Assembly: GCF_004348985.1 (NCBI RefSeq)
Contig: NZ_SMKW01000044.1
Location: 1-64,000, forward strand
Source: Saccharopolyspora elongata
GTDB lineage: Bacteria > Actinomycetota > Actinomycetes > Mycobacteriales > Pseudonocardiaceae
DNA length: 64,000 nt
Direction: 5' to 3'
Below the pieces are notes generated by a model. The model made no database searches. It saw only the letters and a program-made list of their open reading frames with translations, and was not told the origin of the DNA. Position numbers and translations under genes: made by a program. Within the stretch, counting starts at the first letter, position 1. Every line of letters begins with the position of its first letter. Positions 1 to 8,001 of the stretch are shown in pieces.

Positions 1-482
1 GGCTGGCGCCGCTGCTGCGGCTCCTCGTAGTCGTCCTCGACGCCGTACCGCAACTCCTGCAGGCCGGAACCCTGCTTCTGCGGCTCTTCCTCGTCCTCCG
101 GCATCTCCGGGAAGTACTTGCGGGCCTGGCCCAGCACGTGCTGCGCGGCGGAATCCTCCAGCCCGACCGTGCCCGCCACGGCCTGCTGCATGAGCTCGGG
201 GACCTTCGCCTGCGCGGTCTGCACTGCGCGCATGATCTCGGCCGCCAGCTTCGCCATCGGGCGGTTGCTGGCGTTCTCGGAGAGCTGCAGGCCCTGCAAG
301 ATGCCGGCGGAGTTCACCGTCACCTCGATCGCGCCGTCCCGGGAGGTCTCGGTCACCGAGATCTGCTCGATCTCCTGCTGCATCCGGCCGAACTTCTCGG
401 CCTTCTCCGTGGCCCGCTCCTGCCACTCGCGAACCATCCGCTCGGCCGCGCCGATGTCGCGTCCGAAGTCGTCCTCAGGCAC
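1..482 (-). CDS. YbaB/EbfC-family nucleoid-associated-like protein (3' end outside window)
   Basis: The reverse strand reads open from a GTG at 482 to the window edge, so the C-terminus is missing. The visible protein has an N-terminal coiled-coil-like helix (about residues 10-40, rich in E/K/R/Q), then the YbaB-type beta segment TETSRDGAIEVTVNSAGIL, then a helix ending LAAEIMRAVQTAQ, and an acidic, Gln-rich tail. The family binds DNA as dimers. Actinobacterial members with this tail often sit beside type VII secretion substrates, and a second, similar gene lies at 3240 in the EspC-like cluster. The gene is divergent from the MocR-type regulator, with about 280 bases between the two starts. 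The role in secretion is inferred from context only. Confidence 0.75.
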   Translation of the reverse strand, partial: MPEDDFGRDIGAAERMVREWQERATEKAEKFGRMQQEIEQISVTETSRDGAIEVTVNSAGILQGLQLSENASNRPMAKLAAEIMRAVQTAQAKVPELMQQAVAGTVGLEDSAAQHVLGQARKYFPEMPEDEEEPQKQGSGLQELRYGVEDDYEEPQQRRQ

Positions 483-760
483 CCGTCCCCCGACCCGCTC
501 CGCCGCGCACCGGCCGGAGCGCTGCGCCACCACCCGGCGACAGCCCGCGCTCCCCAGCCCTGGCACGGTTTCCCACTCGATCTCGTCCGGCGGGAACCGT
601 ATCAACCGCGCGCGCGAGGCCGGGTCGGATCTGCGGGATTTCCCGTGTAGTGACGATCACGAGCCCGGTCCGCCGGACGACCATAACGACGCAAAAGGTT
701 CATAGTGCCGCGACCGAAGCCGGGATCGGCGAATCGGGCACTTCGGTAGGGTCGGTGGTT

Positions 761-2152
761 GTGACAGTCGGATGGCCCGCTTCGCTGGATCTGCACCTGG
801 ACTGGGCGGGCCGGCCGGACAGCAGCAGGCTGGCCGAGGCGCTGCGCACCGCGATCCGCGACGGCCGCCTCCCGGCCGGCAGCCGCGTCCCGTCCACCCG
901 CGCCCTGGCCCAGGACCTCGGTGTCGCCCGCGGCACCGTCACCCGCGCCTACGACCAGCTGGTCACCGAGGGCTTCCTGCTGTCCCGCCAGGGCGCGCCG
1001 ACCACCGTCGCCGAACGGCTGGCGAGCCCGGATCCGATCGCCGCCCCGCCCGACCCGGAAACCCCGGCGCCGCGTTGGGACTTCCGGCCCGGGCGGCCGA
1101 ACCTCAGCTCCTTCCCGCGCCGGGACTGGCTGGCCGCCAGCCGCCGCGCCCTGCAGTCCACCCCCGACGGCGACCTCGACTACGGCGATCCGCAGGGCCA
1201 CCCGGCGCTGCGGGAGGCCCTCACCGAATACCTGGCGCGGGTCCGCGCGGTGGCCACCACGCCGGAGCGGATCATCATCTGCAACGGCTACTCCCAGGCG
1301 TTGTCGCTGCTCAGCAAGGCCCTGCACGACCAGGGGCTGGACTCGATCGACTTCGAGGACCCGTCCCTGCCGCAGCTGCGCGCGATCCCCGCCGGCTTCG
1401 GCATGGCGGTTCGCGGCGTGCCGGTGGATCACGACGGCATCAACGTCGCGCAGCAGCTCAGCCGGGCCGTGGTGGTCACCCCGGCGCACCAGTTCCCGCT
1501 CGGCGTCGCCATGAGCTCGGCCCGCCGGACGGAGCTCGTGCAGCTCGCGAAGGCCGAAGACAGGCTGATCATCGAGGACGACTACGACGGCGAGTTCCGC
1601 TTCGACCGCAGGCCGATCGGCTCGCTGCAGGGCATGGCGCCCAACCACGTCGCCTACGCGGGCACGGCCAGCAAGACCCTCGCCCCCGCCCTGCGGCTCG
1701 CGTGGCTGGCGCTGCCTCCGCACCTGGTGGCGCCGGTGCGCACGCTCAAGGAGCACAGCGGGCTGCACGGCCCGCTGTTCGAACAGCTGGCCATGGCGGA
1801 ACTCATCCGGTCGGGCGCCTACGATCAGCACGTCCGCCGATCGCGCGCCGTGTACCGGGGGCGACGGGAGCAGCTCCTCGATGCACTGAGCGACCTGCGC
1901 GCGCACCACCGGCCCTACCCGGCCGGGATCTCGGCCGGACTGCACATCACCCTGCAGCTCGACCCGGAGGGACCGACGGAGCGAGAAGTCCTGACTAGGG
2001 CGCGGAAGCATTCGGTGGAGCTCGAGGTGCTCGGGACGCATTGGGCCTCGCCCGGCCAGCATCCGCCCGGCGTGGTCGTCGGCTACGCCGCCCCCGCGGA
2101 ACACGCGTTCCGCCCCGCGCTGCAAGCATTGGTCACCGTTCTGCAGCGGTGA
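761..2152 (+). CDS. MocR/PdxR-type regulator: GntR HTH fused to an aminotransferase-like domain
   Basis: The 463-residue protein starts at GTG 761. An upstream ATG at 650 would add a non-conserved extension, so the GTG is preferred. Residues 15-75 form a GntR winged helix (GRLPAGSRVPSTRALAQDL, then GVARGTVTRAYDQL). Residues 100-460 form a fold-type I aminotransferase domain with IIEDDYDGEFR and the probable PLP lysine in TASKTLAPALRLAW. MocR proteins sense pyridoxal phosphate or amino-compound aldimines and usually control a divergent vitamin B6 or amino-acid gene. Here the divergent gene is the YbaB-like one, and no pdxS/pdxT is in the window, so the target is unknown. Confidence 0.9.
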   Translation: MTVGWPASLDLHLDWAGRPDSSRLAEALRTAIRDGRLPAGSRVPSTRALAQDLGVARGTVTRAYDQLVTEGFLLSRQGAPTTVAERLASPDPIAAPPDPETPAPRWDFRPGRPNLSSFPRRDWLAASRRALQSTPDGDLDYGDPQGHPALREALTEYLARVRAVATTPERIIICNGYSQALSLLSKALHDQGLDSIDFEDPSLPQLRAIPAGFGMAVRGVPVDHDGINVAQQLSRAVVVTPAHQFPLGVAMSSARRTELVQLAKAEDRLIIEDDYDGEFRFDRRPIGSLQGMAPNHVAYAGTASKTLAPALRLAWLALPPHLVAPVRTLKEHSGLHGPLFEQLAMAELIRSGAYDQHVRRSRAVYRGRREQLLDALSDLRAHHRPYPAGISAGLHITLQLDPEGPTEREVLTRARKHSVELEVLGTHWASPGQHPPGVVVGYAAPAEHAFRPALQALVTVLQR

Positions 2153-2204
2153 CCCGATCGGGCGGCGCCGCCGGACCGCCCGACATGTCCGCACCAACAG
2201 AGGG

Positions 2205-2216
2205 GAACATCTGTTC
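2205..2216. promoter_or_regulatory. candidate LexA SOS box
   Basis: The sequence GAACATCTGTTC fits the actinobacterial LexA core GAAC-N4-GTTC. It lies 40 bases upstream of the TTG start at 2257. It is also nested within a wider inverted repeat, GAGGGGAAC (2200-2208) and GTTCCCCTC (2225-2233), which could be an alternative hairpin or operator. Confidence 0.4.
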
Positions 2217-2256
2217 TATTCTGGGTTCCCCTCGCCGCGACACACAGGAGACAGAA

Positions 2257-2733
2257 TTGACCGAAGAGCAGACGAGCACCGAGCAGACCGCGTCGGCCCA
2301 GTCCGAGCATGCCCAGCCGGAGTCGGCCCAGCCCGAATCGACCCAGTCCGAGTCGGCGCAGCCCCAGTCGGAGCAGTCTGAGTCGGCGCAGCCCGAGACC
2401 GAGTCCGCCGCCGAGGCGGCGCCGAAGAAGCCGCGGGCCCGCAAGCAGAGCACCGCCAAGAAGACCCGGACGGTCGAGCTCACGCTGACGGTCACCGGCA
2501 CCGCCGACGGCGAGTGGCAGGCCGACCTGATGCACGCGGGCAAGCGCATCGTGCAGGCCCTGCCGGTCGCGGCGGCCGCGGTGTCCAAGGCGGCCGCCGA
2601 GCTGCACCAGGACATCTCCGACACGATCGAGAGCGTGCTGAACGAGGCGCGCCAGCAGCACGAAGCGAAGCTCGCCGAACTGGAGGCCGAGGTCGAGCGG
2701 GTCCGCAAGGCCCTCGCCGAGCTCGAAGGCTGA
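2257..2733 (+). CDS. DUF6319-like small protein with ESAQP-type repeats
   Basis: The start is TTG 2257, six bases after an AGGAG ribosome-binding site; the open frame extends further upstream but has no such site. The 158-residue product has a low-complexity N-terminus (residues 5-50) of repeated E-S-A-Q-P/S units, a basic stretch PKKPRARKQSTAKKTR (about 55-70), then a conserved-looking domain beginning VELTLTVTGTADGEWQADL and a C-terminal coiled coil (EAKLAELEAEVERVRKAL). I recall this arrangement from Pseudonocardiaceae proteins named DUF6319; that is memory, not a search. No function is known. A SOS-box-like site lies upstream. Confidence 0.75.
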   Translation: MTEEQTSTEQTASAQSEHAQPESAQPESTQSESAQPQSEQSESAQPETESAAEAAPKKPRARKQSTAKKTRTVELTLTVTGTADGEWQADLMHAGKRIVQALPVAAAAVSKAAAELHQDISDTIESVLNEARQQHEAKLAELEAEVERVRKALAELEG

Positions 2734-3239
2734 CAGCCGCGAACAGCCGGGCATGCCGTGCCGGCCCCTCGACGACACGGCATGCCCGCCGCAGTCCCGA
2801 CCCGGTCGGCTCCGCCGACCGCACTACCGCGGGGCGAGCCGCGAGGCTGGGAGACTCCCAGATTCGGCGGCGACCCCGCAACTTTCGATACCGGGCGGTC
2901 GATCGAGCCCCATGCTACGCCGCACGACATGCGCTTCCCGGTCCGAGAGCCCGGCCGGCTCCCGGCGATCCGCCCGGAAAACGCGTTTGGTCGAGCCAAT
3001 TTCGGGCGGCCGATTCGAGAAACTGCGCGCGTCATTGAGGTAAACCGCGGCGTCGCGGCCGATGAATTCGGTTCCAAATGCCGGGAATTCGAACGCAGTG
3101 GCGATGACCAGCTGGTACGTCCGGACCGGAAAGGGTTGCGCCATCTCCGGGTTTTTTCCGGGTATTCGTCCCGCCGCTCCGTCCGATGGGCAAGGATAGC
3201 CGATCAGACCCAATCAGCACTGGGCCGAGGAGGCGAATC
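2734..3239. other. 506-base intergenic region
   Basis: No convincing gene. A 129-codon reverse frame (2824-3213) lacks a ribosome-binding site and recognisable features. The part near 3050-3130 is visibly less GC-rich than its surroundings and probably holds the promoter of the YbaB-EspC-WXG operon that starts at 3240. Confidence 0.5.
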
Positions 3240-3677
3240 ATGTCCGCGGATCTGGATGATCTGCAACGCAAGCTGGACGCGCTCAAGGAAGCCGGCCGCC
3301 GGGCCGAGGAACGAATGGGCGATTTCGGCCAGATACGCGAGCAGATCAGCGAGCTGCAGGTGGCCGCCACGTCCGCGGATCGCTCGGTCACCGTCACCGC
3401 AAGCCCCGGCGGCGTCACCGGCATCGAGTTCACCCAGGACGCGATGCGCCTGTCGCCCGCGCAGTTGTCGGGCACCGTCATGAGCACCTTGCAGCTCGCG
3501 GTCGCCGAGGCCGCCCGCAGGCAGGCCGAGATCGTGCAGGAGTACGTGCCGGACAGCGACGTCCTCGACCGCGTGCTGCGCACCCAGGAAGAGCTGTTCG
3601 GCGCCCAGCCCGAGCAGCACGAAGAGCCGGTCGACGACGACGAGCAGCCGGATTCCTTCCTCGACGGCAGGAGATGA
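3240..3677 (+). CDS. YbaB/EbfC-family protein, first gene of an ESX-substrate-like operon
   Basis: 145 residues from ATG 3240, preceded by CGAGGAGGCG as ribosome-binding site. An N-terminal helix (LQRKLDALKEAGRRAEERM) and a YbaB-like strand region (TVTASPGGVTGIEFT) are followed by a helix rich in A/E/R and an acidic tail. It is a diverged paralogue of the gene at 1-482. The stop overlaps the next start (ATGA at 3674-3677), so translation is probably coupled. In mycobacteria, YbaB-like proteins of this type (EspL and relatives) are made with ESX-secreted EspC-like proteins. DNA binding versus chaperone-like function cannot be decided from sequence. Confidence 0.75.
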   Translation: MSADLDDLQRKLDALKEAGRRAEERMGDFGQIREQISELQVAATSADRSVTVTASPGGVTGIEFTQDAMRLSPAQLSGTVMSTLQLAVAEAARRQAEIVQEYVPDSDVLDRVLRTQEELFGAQPEQHEEPVDDDEQPDSFLDGRR

Positions 3678-4030
3678 CGATGCCGGGGTACAAGGCACCC
3701 GCCGAAATGATCATGCAGTGCGGCGGCAACATCGGCAGGATGAACGCCGACGCGAAGGCCGTCCGGGACAAGGTCGCCGGCGCGGAGGTCCCGGAGGTCT
3801 CGTGGGGGCTGCTCGGCCTGGCCACCACCTACAGCTCCTACCGCGACCTGCTGGAGAAGTTCAAGCAGCACCTCGACGAGATGAGCCGAGGGCTGACCAA
3901 GGCGGGCGAGGACATCACCGCCTGCGGCCGTGACTACCAGGAATCCGACGAGTCGATGGCCGAGATGTTCGGCAAGATCCTCGGCGAGGTCGGCAAGGGC
4001 GGCGGCGGTGGCGGAGGCGGTTCCTGGTGA
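3674..4030 (+). CDS. EspC-like (DUF2580-type) ESX secretion-associated protein
   Basis: 118 residues, helical hairpin type, with a WG turn in VSWGLLGLATTYSSYRDLLEKF and a second long helix (EMSRGLTKAGEDITACGRDYQESDESMAEMFG) that includes the YxxxD/E-like motif YQESDE used in type VII secretion signals. It ends in an unusual run of eight glycines followed by SW. The start overlaps the upstream YbaB-like gene and the stop overlaps the next GTG, so the three genes are one unit. No ESX core genes (eccB-E, mycP) are visible in the window, so if it is secreted, the machine is encoded elsewhere. Confidence 0.7.
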   Translation: MTMPGYKAPAEMIMQCGGNIGRMNADAKAVRDKVAGAEVPEVSWGLLGLATTYSSYRDLLEKFKQHLDEMSRGLTKAGEDITACGRDYQESDESMAEMFGKILGEVGKGGGGGGGGSW

Positions 4031-5253
4031 CCACCAACGCGGAAGCGATCAGCGAGAACAGCGCGCTCAACCCGGCGGCCCCGCGCGTCGACGGGTCGGC
4101 GTTCGGGAAGCTGCCGTTCGTCAAGGACATCATCAAGGCCAGTGACGACGCCGGTAAGGGCGACATCGAGGCGCTTAAGGGCGACATCGAGAGCTACCTG
4201 TCCAGCGCGACCAGCTTCGCGCTGGACCCGATGGGCTTCCTCATCGGCACCGGCGTCGAGTTCGTGATCAACTTTGTGGCCCCGGTGCGCGACGCGATCC
4301 AGCTCGTCACCGGCGACAGCGAGGCGCTGGCCAAGAGCGCCCAGTCGTTCGCCGAGGTCCAGGACGAGATCAACAAGCTCGGCCAGAATCTGACCGACAG
4401 GCTGGACAGCGAGCTCGCGGACTGGGACGGCGAAGCCGCCGACGCGCTGCGCAAGAAGATGGCGAAGTTCATCGACGGCGTGCATGCCACCGGCGGCCAG
4501 GCGAACAACATCTCGCAGCTGCTGCAGATGAGCGGCACCATGATGGAAGCCGCCGAGGGCGTGATCAAGGGCATCCTCGCCGACTTCCTGACCTGGGCGA
4601 TCACCACCTGGATCACGGCGACGGCCTCGGCGGGCCCGACCTTCGGCGGCTCCATCGCCGCGGCCACCGCGGTGACGACGGCGGAAGCGGGCATCACCTG
4701 CGCCCGGGCCGCCCAGCAGATCCAGAAGATCACCAAGATCATCGGCCACATCATGGACGTGATCACGGCGATCAAGGCGATCCTGGACACGATCCGGATC
4801 ATCGAGAGCGTCCAGCAGATCACGGACGGGAAGCCCGGCGGGGACGGCGGCAAGAGCCTGGCGGACATGGGCAGCAAGATCCTCGGCGGAGTGACGAAGG
4901 AAACCGCGGACGAGCGCAAGGTCGTGGGCCAACTCGGCACGGGATTCCAGTCCGAAGCCGAAGACCGCGGCTACACCGTCGACGGTGATGGCGACATCGC
5001 GTCGGTCGGCGAAGACGGAACCCGCACCAAGCTCGACGAACACGGCAACCCCGTCCGCGACGAGCACGGAAACCCCGTCACATCGGAGAAGCCCACGCCG
5101 TCTTACGGCGCGAGGGACGTCGCCAAGTCCGGCTTCAACCAGGTCGCCGGCGGCCTCGGCTCCGCCGCTGACGCCCTGGAGAAGCAGGCTCAGGGAGGCG
5201 GCTTCACCGACGTACCCCCGGACGAAACGATCAGCGGCGACCTCAATTGGTGA
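4027..5253 (+). CDS. large WXG100/PPE-like protein, putative type VII secretion substrate
   Basis: 408 residues, GTG start overlapping the previous stop (GTGA). Residues about 55-90 are helical with a hydrophobic patch (DPMGFLIGTGVEFVINFVAP). A WDGEAADALRKK motif near residue 138 is the WXG-like turn of an ESX helical hairpin. Residues 180-260 are strongly hydrophobic and Ala/Ile-rich (ADFLTWAITTWITATASAG, later IIGHIMDVITAIKAIL). The C-terminal third is polar and contains a duplicated D-E-H-G-N-P-V unit. No known toxin domain is visible. It may be a pore or carrier-type effector or a structural substrate; this is inference. The operon ends at a strong hairpin at 5272-5320. Confidence 0.6.
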   Translation: MTTNAEAISENSALNPAAPRVDGSAFGKLPFVKDIIKASDDAGKGDIEALKGDIESYLSSATSFALDPMGFLIGTGVEFVINFVAPVRDAIQLVTGDSEALAKSAQSFAEVQDEINKLGQNLTDRLDSELADWDGEAADALRKKMAKFIDGVHATGGQANNISQLLQMSGTMMEAAEGVIKGILADFLTWAITTWITATASAGPTFGGSIAAATAVTTAEAGITCARAAQQIQKITKIIGHIMDVITAIKAILDTIRIIESVQQITDGKPGGDGGKSLADMGSKILGGVTKETADERKVVGQLGTGFQSEAEDRGYTVDGDGDIASVGEDGTRTKLDEHGNPVRDEHGNPVTSEKPTPSYGARDVAKSGFNQVAGGLGSAADALEKQAQGGGFTDVPPDETISGDLNW

Positions 5254-5271
5254 GCCCTTGATCGCTTAGCG

Positions 5272-5320
5272 GGTGAAGGGCACCGTCGCGCAGCACGGCT
5301 GCTCAACGGTGCCCTTCACC
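5272..5320. terminator. bidirectional terminator hairpin
   Basis: Perfect 15-base arms GGTGAAGGGCACCGT (5272-5286) and ACGGTGCCCTTCACC (5306-5320). The loop itself can fold (GCAGC/GCTGC). It lies between convergent genes, so it can serve both. Confidence 0.8.
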
Positions 5321-5329
5321 TCGAATAGA

Positions 5330-6103
5330 TCAGACAAAGGGAAGCTGCAGTTGCGGCAGCGGAATGCTCTGGCGGTCGGCCTCAGCAGCTGCCGGATCCT
5401 GGTACGCGGCAGGCGGAATCCAGCGCTGGATCTCCTGGGCTATTCCGAGGAGATTGTCGAGCACGACGGGATCCTCGAAGTTGCGGCCGCACCAGACGAT
5501 GATCTTGCGACCGGACAGGCGGAAGTGGACCTTGCCCAGCGTGGTGTTCGGGGCCGGACCGCGTCCCTCGTTGTACAGCCAACGCGTCCGATCCGGTGTC
5601 ACCACCGCGCGCGCGTACTCCGGCGAGGCACCGGAAACGTGGTAGATGTTCAGCGAAGCCGGCCCGACGTCGATTCCCTTGCCCTGGACGACGTTCTTGG
5701 AACGGTTGAAATCGAACAAGCTGGCAATGTCGCCAAGCTTGTCCCGCTTCTCCTCCACCACCAGTTCCGGAACCGGTGACGGCATCTCGAGGACCACCGT
5801 TCCACAGGTCACCACCTGCTTGCTCGTCTTCGACGCGCCGTTCATGTACATGCCCGCGCTCGACGAGTAGTGGGAACTGCCAGGACTGGAATTCTTCTTG
5901 CTGAAGCGGATGTGCACCGCCAGCCCGGGCATCCCCTGGTAGAAGCCCGCCATCAGCAGCGGCACGGACCTGCGCCGATAGTTGTGGAAAGGCGCGCCGG
6001 GCAACTGGTCCAGCACGTTGTCGGGCACGTTCCAGGCCATCCGCCAGCCGAGTCGCTGCGCCCAGTCCGCAACCGGGACGCCCGGCTGTCCAGGTTGGTT
6101 CAT
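5330..6103 (-). CDS. uncharacterised actinobacterial protein
   Basis: 257 residues from ATG 6103, with GGGAGGCGGG just upstream as ribosome-binding site; an ATG four codons earlier (6115) is possible. No signal peptide or membrane segment is seen. The order of features (GWRM near the N-terminus, a central VEEKRDKLGDIASLFDFNR, then ARAVVTPDRTRWLYN and a WCGR strand before IPPAAYQ) resembles a widespread uncharacterised actinobacterial family with a D-I-x-x-F-N core. The C-terminus is Pro/Leu/Gln-rich. It is convergent with the WXG-like gene across a terminator, so an immunity role is only speculation. Its upstream region contains a displaced copy of the rpoC 3' end. Confidence 0.6.
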   Translation of the reverse strand: MNQPGQPGVPVADWAQRLGWRMAWNVPDNVLDQLPGAPFHNYRRRSVPLLMAGFYQGMPGLAVHIRFSKKNSSPGSSHYSSSAGMYMNGASKTSKQVVTCGTVVLEMPSPVPELVVEEKRDKLGDIASLFDFNRSKNVVQGKGIDVGPASLNIYHVSGASPEYARAVVTPDRTRWLYNEGRGPAPNTTLGKVHFRLSGRKIIVWCGRNFEDPVVLDNLLGIAQEIQRWIPPAAYQDPAAAEADRQSIPLPQLQLPFV

Positions 6104-6160
6104 CCCGCCTCCCATCGCCGCCGCACACCGTATCTGCCGAGCCCCCGCTGGCCAACCGAC

Positions 6161-6200
6161 CAGCTGCTTCAGCGGTAGTCGTGGCCGAAGTCGTAGTCGT
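6161..6200 (-). repeat. displaced copy of the rpoC 3' end (att-like direct repeat, left)
   Basis: Positions 6162-6200 match 8314-8352 at 37 of 39 bases in the same orientation. The match spans the last codons of rpoC, its stop codon and 7 bases beyond. The left copy is detached from any RNA polymerase gene and would encode only the last few residues and the stop. Together with the right copy it brackets a 2.1 kb segment. Confidence 0.85.
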
Positions 6201-6204
6201 AGGG

Positions 6205-6528
6205 TTAGTGGTCTGCCCGGTGGTGGTGTTTCCCAGCCGGCCGGACGGCGCAAGCAGACCCGTCGGGGCAGATCGTGGGGAATGGGAATCCCATTGGTAT
6301 TTCGGGAAATTCGTGACCGGCGGCGCGGTTGTGTCCGGCGTTGCGGGATTCGGCGTTTTCGGCTTCGATGTCGGCAATGAGGCGCCAGACGGTGTAGTCG
6401 CCTTCGCCGCCTCCGGCGTGCTGGCCTGTGGCGGTGAACGCGATGGCTCGTGCGGGGATCTGGGTGGTGAGCATGGCGAGGATCAGCAGGTTGAACAGGA
6501 CGAACATGCTGAGCTGAATCCAGAACAT
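6205..6528 (-). CDS. small membrane-anchored protein of unknown function
   Basis: 107 residues from ATG 6528. The N-terminus MFWIQLSMFVLFNLLILAML is a clear single transmembrane segment or signal anchor, followed by a soluble part containing DYTVWRLIADIEAENAESR and a His-rich end. The stop lies 4 bases from the displaced rpoC-end repeat. I do not recognise a family. The coding potential of the first half (hydrophobic helix after a plausible GGAA site) is better than that of the tail, which may have been created by the rearrangement at the repeat. Confidence 0.5.
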   Translation of the reverse strand: MFWIQLSMFVLFNLLILAMLTTQIPARAIAFTATGQHAGGGEGDYTVWRLIADIEAENAESRNAGHNRAAGHEFPEIPMGFPFPTICPDGSACAVRPAGKHHHRADH

Positions 6529-6560
6529 GAGTTTGGGTTCCTTCCGTGGCTTGAGGTGCG

Positions 6561-6620
6561 CCGTTTTCGCGCGAAACCGGCGTTTCGCCTGCGTGGCGGC
6601 GCCGTTTTCGCGCGAAAACG
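6561..6620. repeat. two TTTCGCGCGAAA palindromes
   Basis: Copy 1 is at 6561-6580, centred on TTTCGCGCGAAA with one mismatched pair. Copy 2 at 6603-6620 is the perfect palindrome CGTTTTCGCGCGAAAACG. Further copies are at 20236-20253, 23257-23280 and 23302-23320, all intergenic. Confidence 0.8.
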
Positions 6621-6765
6621 CCACCTCCACCCAGACGTGTCAGGGGCGGGCGGCGAGGACGTGCCAGCAGCGCATGCACGCTCCGCAGAACGCCACCACC
6701 GGCACACCCGCAGGGGTTTTCGTTGCTGCGATTGGGAAAGCGTGGCGGCCTCCCGTGACCGGGCG

Positions 6766-6792
6766 TCAGACGTAGATCAAGTAGTCGGACAT
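6766..6792 (-). other. possible 8-codon leader ORF (MSDYLIYV)
   Basis: An ATG preceded by GGAGG (AATGGAGGCTGCTC) begins an 8-codon reading frame, MSDYLIYV. The same frame after its stop reads on through a Cys-containing stretch (GACMRCW) that has no obvious start of its own. This could be a leader peptide or chance; nothing else supports it. It lies in the 6529-7092 gap, which otherwise holds the palindromes and the regulator's operator. Confidence 0.2.
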
Positions 6793-6985
6793 GAGCAGCC
6801 TCCATTGCCGAACGTGCAGCTCTGCTTGGCCGGGTGGGCCGGTGGGTGGAGGTCGGGGAAAGGTCACCGCACCGGCCCGGCTCGAAGGCCCGCCCCGCCA
6901 TTGCTGTCCCTGCAAGACCGGCGGGACGGGCTGCGCTACCGGTTTCGAGCCCTCGCATCCCCGGCGGCACATTGATCAAGCTAGT

Positions 6986-7001
6986 CCATGTGTACACATG
7001 G
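6986..7001. promoter_or_regulatory. 16-base perfect palindrome, probable operator of the XRE regulator
   Basis: CCATGTGTACACATGG is a perfect 16-base palindrome 92 bases before the XRE gene. It is flanked symmetrically by two TGATCA sequences (6973-6978 and 7013-7018). The symmetry and position suggest autoregulation by the adjacent gene; this is inference. Confidence 0.45.
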
Positions 7002-7092
7002 GCTCAATTACCTGATCAGGGGAAGCCAATGTGAACACTCGCCAGGCAAGATGTGGATCAACCGAAGAGTCCGCGTTACCAGGGAGCACTTG

Positions 7093-7977
7093 ATGGCCGA
7101 CCTGACCGATGACCTGCTTGACGATGAAGGGCCGGGCCCGAACCTGCGTCGCCGAGAACTCGGCCGCGAGCTGCGTGCGTTGCGGGAGCAGGCCGGGAAG
7201 AAGGTTGCAGATGCCGCCAAGTACGCGGGCCTGACCGTCACCACGATCAACCGCATCGAAGGTGGCAAGCAGGTCATCTTGCCGCGCAACGTTCGCCTGC
7301 TCTGCCAGTTCTACGGTGTCGAAGCCCCGATGTCCGACCACCTCGTGCGCCAAGCCGAGGAGTCGAACGAACGCGGCTGGTGGGCCATGTACTCCGACAA
7401 CATGCCCGACTGGTTCGAGAAGTACGTCGGCCTGGAGTCCGACGCCGCCGAGCTGTGGAACTACTCGGCTACCGCCGTCGACGGCCTGCTGCAAACGCCG
7501 GAATACGCAGAGGCGTTCTTCGCAGTTCGGCCGGATGGCGAAGAACGCGGTATCCGGCGAGCTGTTGAGCTCCGACAGGCACGCCAAGAACGGGTCAACC
7601 GCGCGAACCACCCGACTCACCTGCACGTGATCCACGACGAGGCGGCGATGCGCCGGATGGTCGGCGGTCCCGAGGTGATACGCGATCAGCTCCAATACCT
7701 CGTCAAAGCAGCCGACCGCCCCAACATCACCGTCCAAGTCGTGCCGTTCAGCATCGGTGCGTACCCCGGTGGCAACAGTTCCTTCTCGATGATCCGGTTC
7801 CCAGAAGGCTTCGACGACATGGATGCCGTGTACCTCGAGAACCAGCGCGGGGCGGTGTGGCTGGAACGACCGGCCGACATCAAGCACTACGGCGAGGTGT
7901 TCGCGCGACTTCGGAACGTTGCGCTCTCACCGGAAAAGTCCGTGGAGTTCATGGCTAGCCTTGCGATGTCCCTGTGA
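7093..7977 (+). CDS. XRE-family regulator with DUF5753 ligand-type domain
   Basis: 294 residues from ATG 7093, after AGGGAG at 7081. Residues about 15-80 form the HTH (LRRRELGRELRALREQAGKK, then VTTINRIEGGK). The rest is the DUF5753 domain, with the typical VGLESDAAELWNYSATAVDGLLQTPEYAEA, a central RQERVNRANHPTHLHVIHDEAAMRR, and NITVQVVPFSIGAYPGGNSSFSMI. Such regulators (WhiJ and relatives in Streptomyces) are multicopy in actinomycetes and act with small DUF397 partners in development and antibiotic control. The DUF397 gene follows by 24 bases. The pair sits inside the segment bracketed by rpoC-end repeats, consistent with mobility. Confidence 0.92.
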   Translation: MADLTDDLLDDEGPGPNLRRRELGRELRALREQAGKKVADAAKYAGLTVTTINRIEGGKQVILPRNVRLLCQFYGVEAPMSDHLVRQAEESNERGWWAMYSDNMPDWFEKYVGLESDAAELWNYSATAVDGLLQTPEYAEAFFAVRPDGEERGIRRAVELRQARQERVNRANHPTHLHVIHDEAAMRRMVGGPEVIRDQLQYLVKAADRPNITVQVVPFSIGAYPGGNSSFSMIRFPEGFDDMDAVYLENQRGAVWLERPADIKHYGEVFARLRNVALSPEKSVEFMASLAMSL

Positions 7978-8001
7978 GACATCTGCAAGGAGAAGCTCGG
8001 A

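Noticed and set aside
2824-3213. 129-codon reverse frame in the gap before the ESX-like trio
   Set aside because: No ribosome-binding site or known motif, and it would overlap the probable promoter of the trio.
6766-6972. 68-codon reverse frame near the XRE operator
   Set aside because: No ribosome-binding site at its first ATG; only the last 8 codons have one, reported separately at low confidence.
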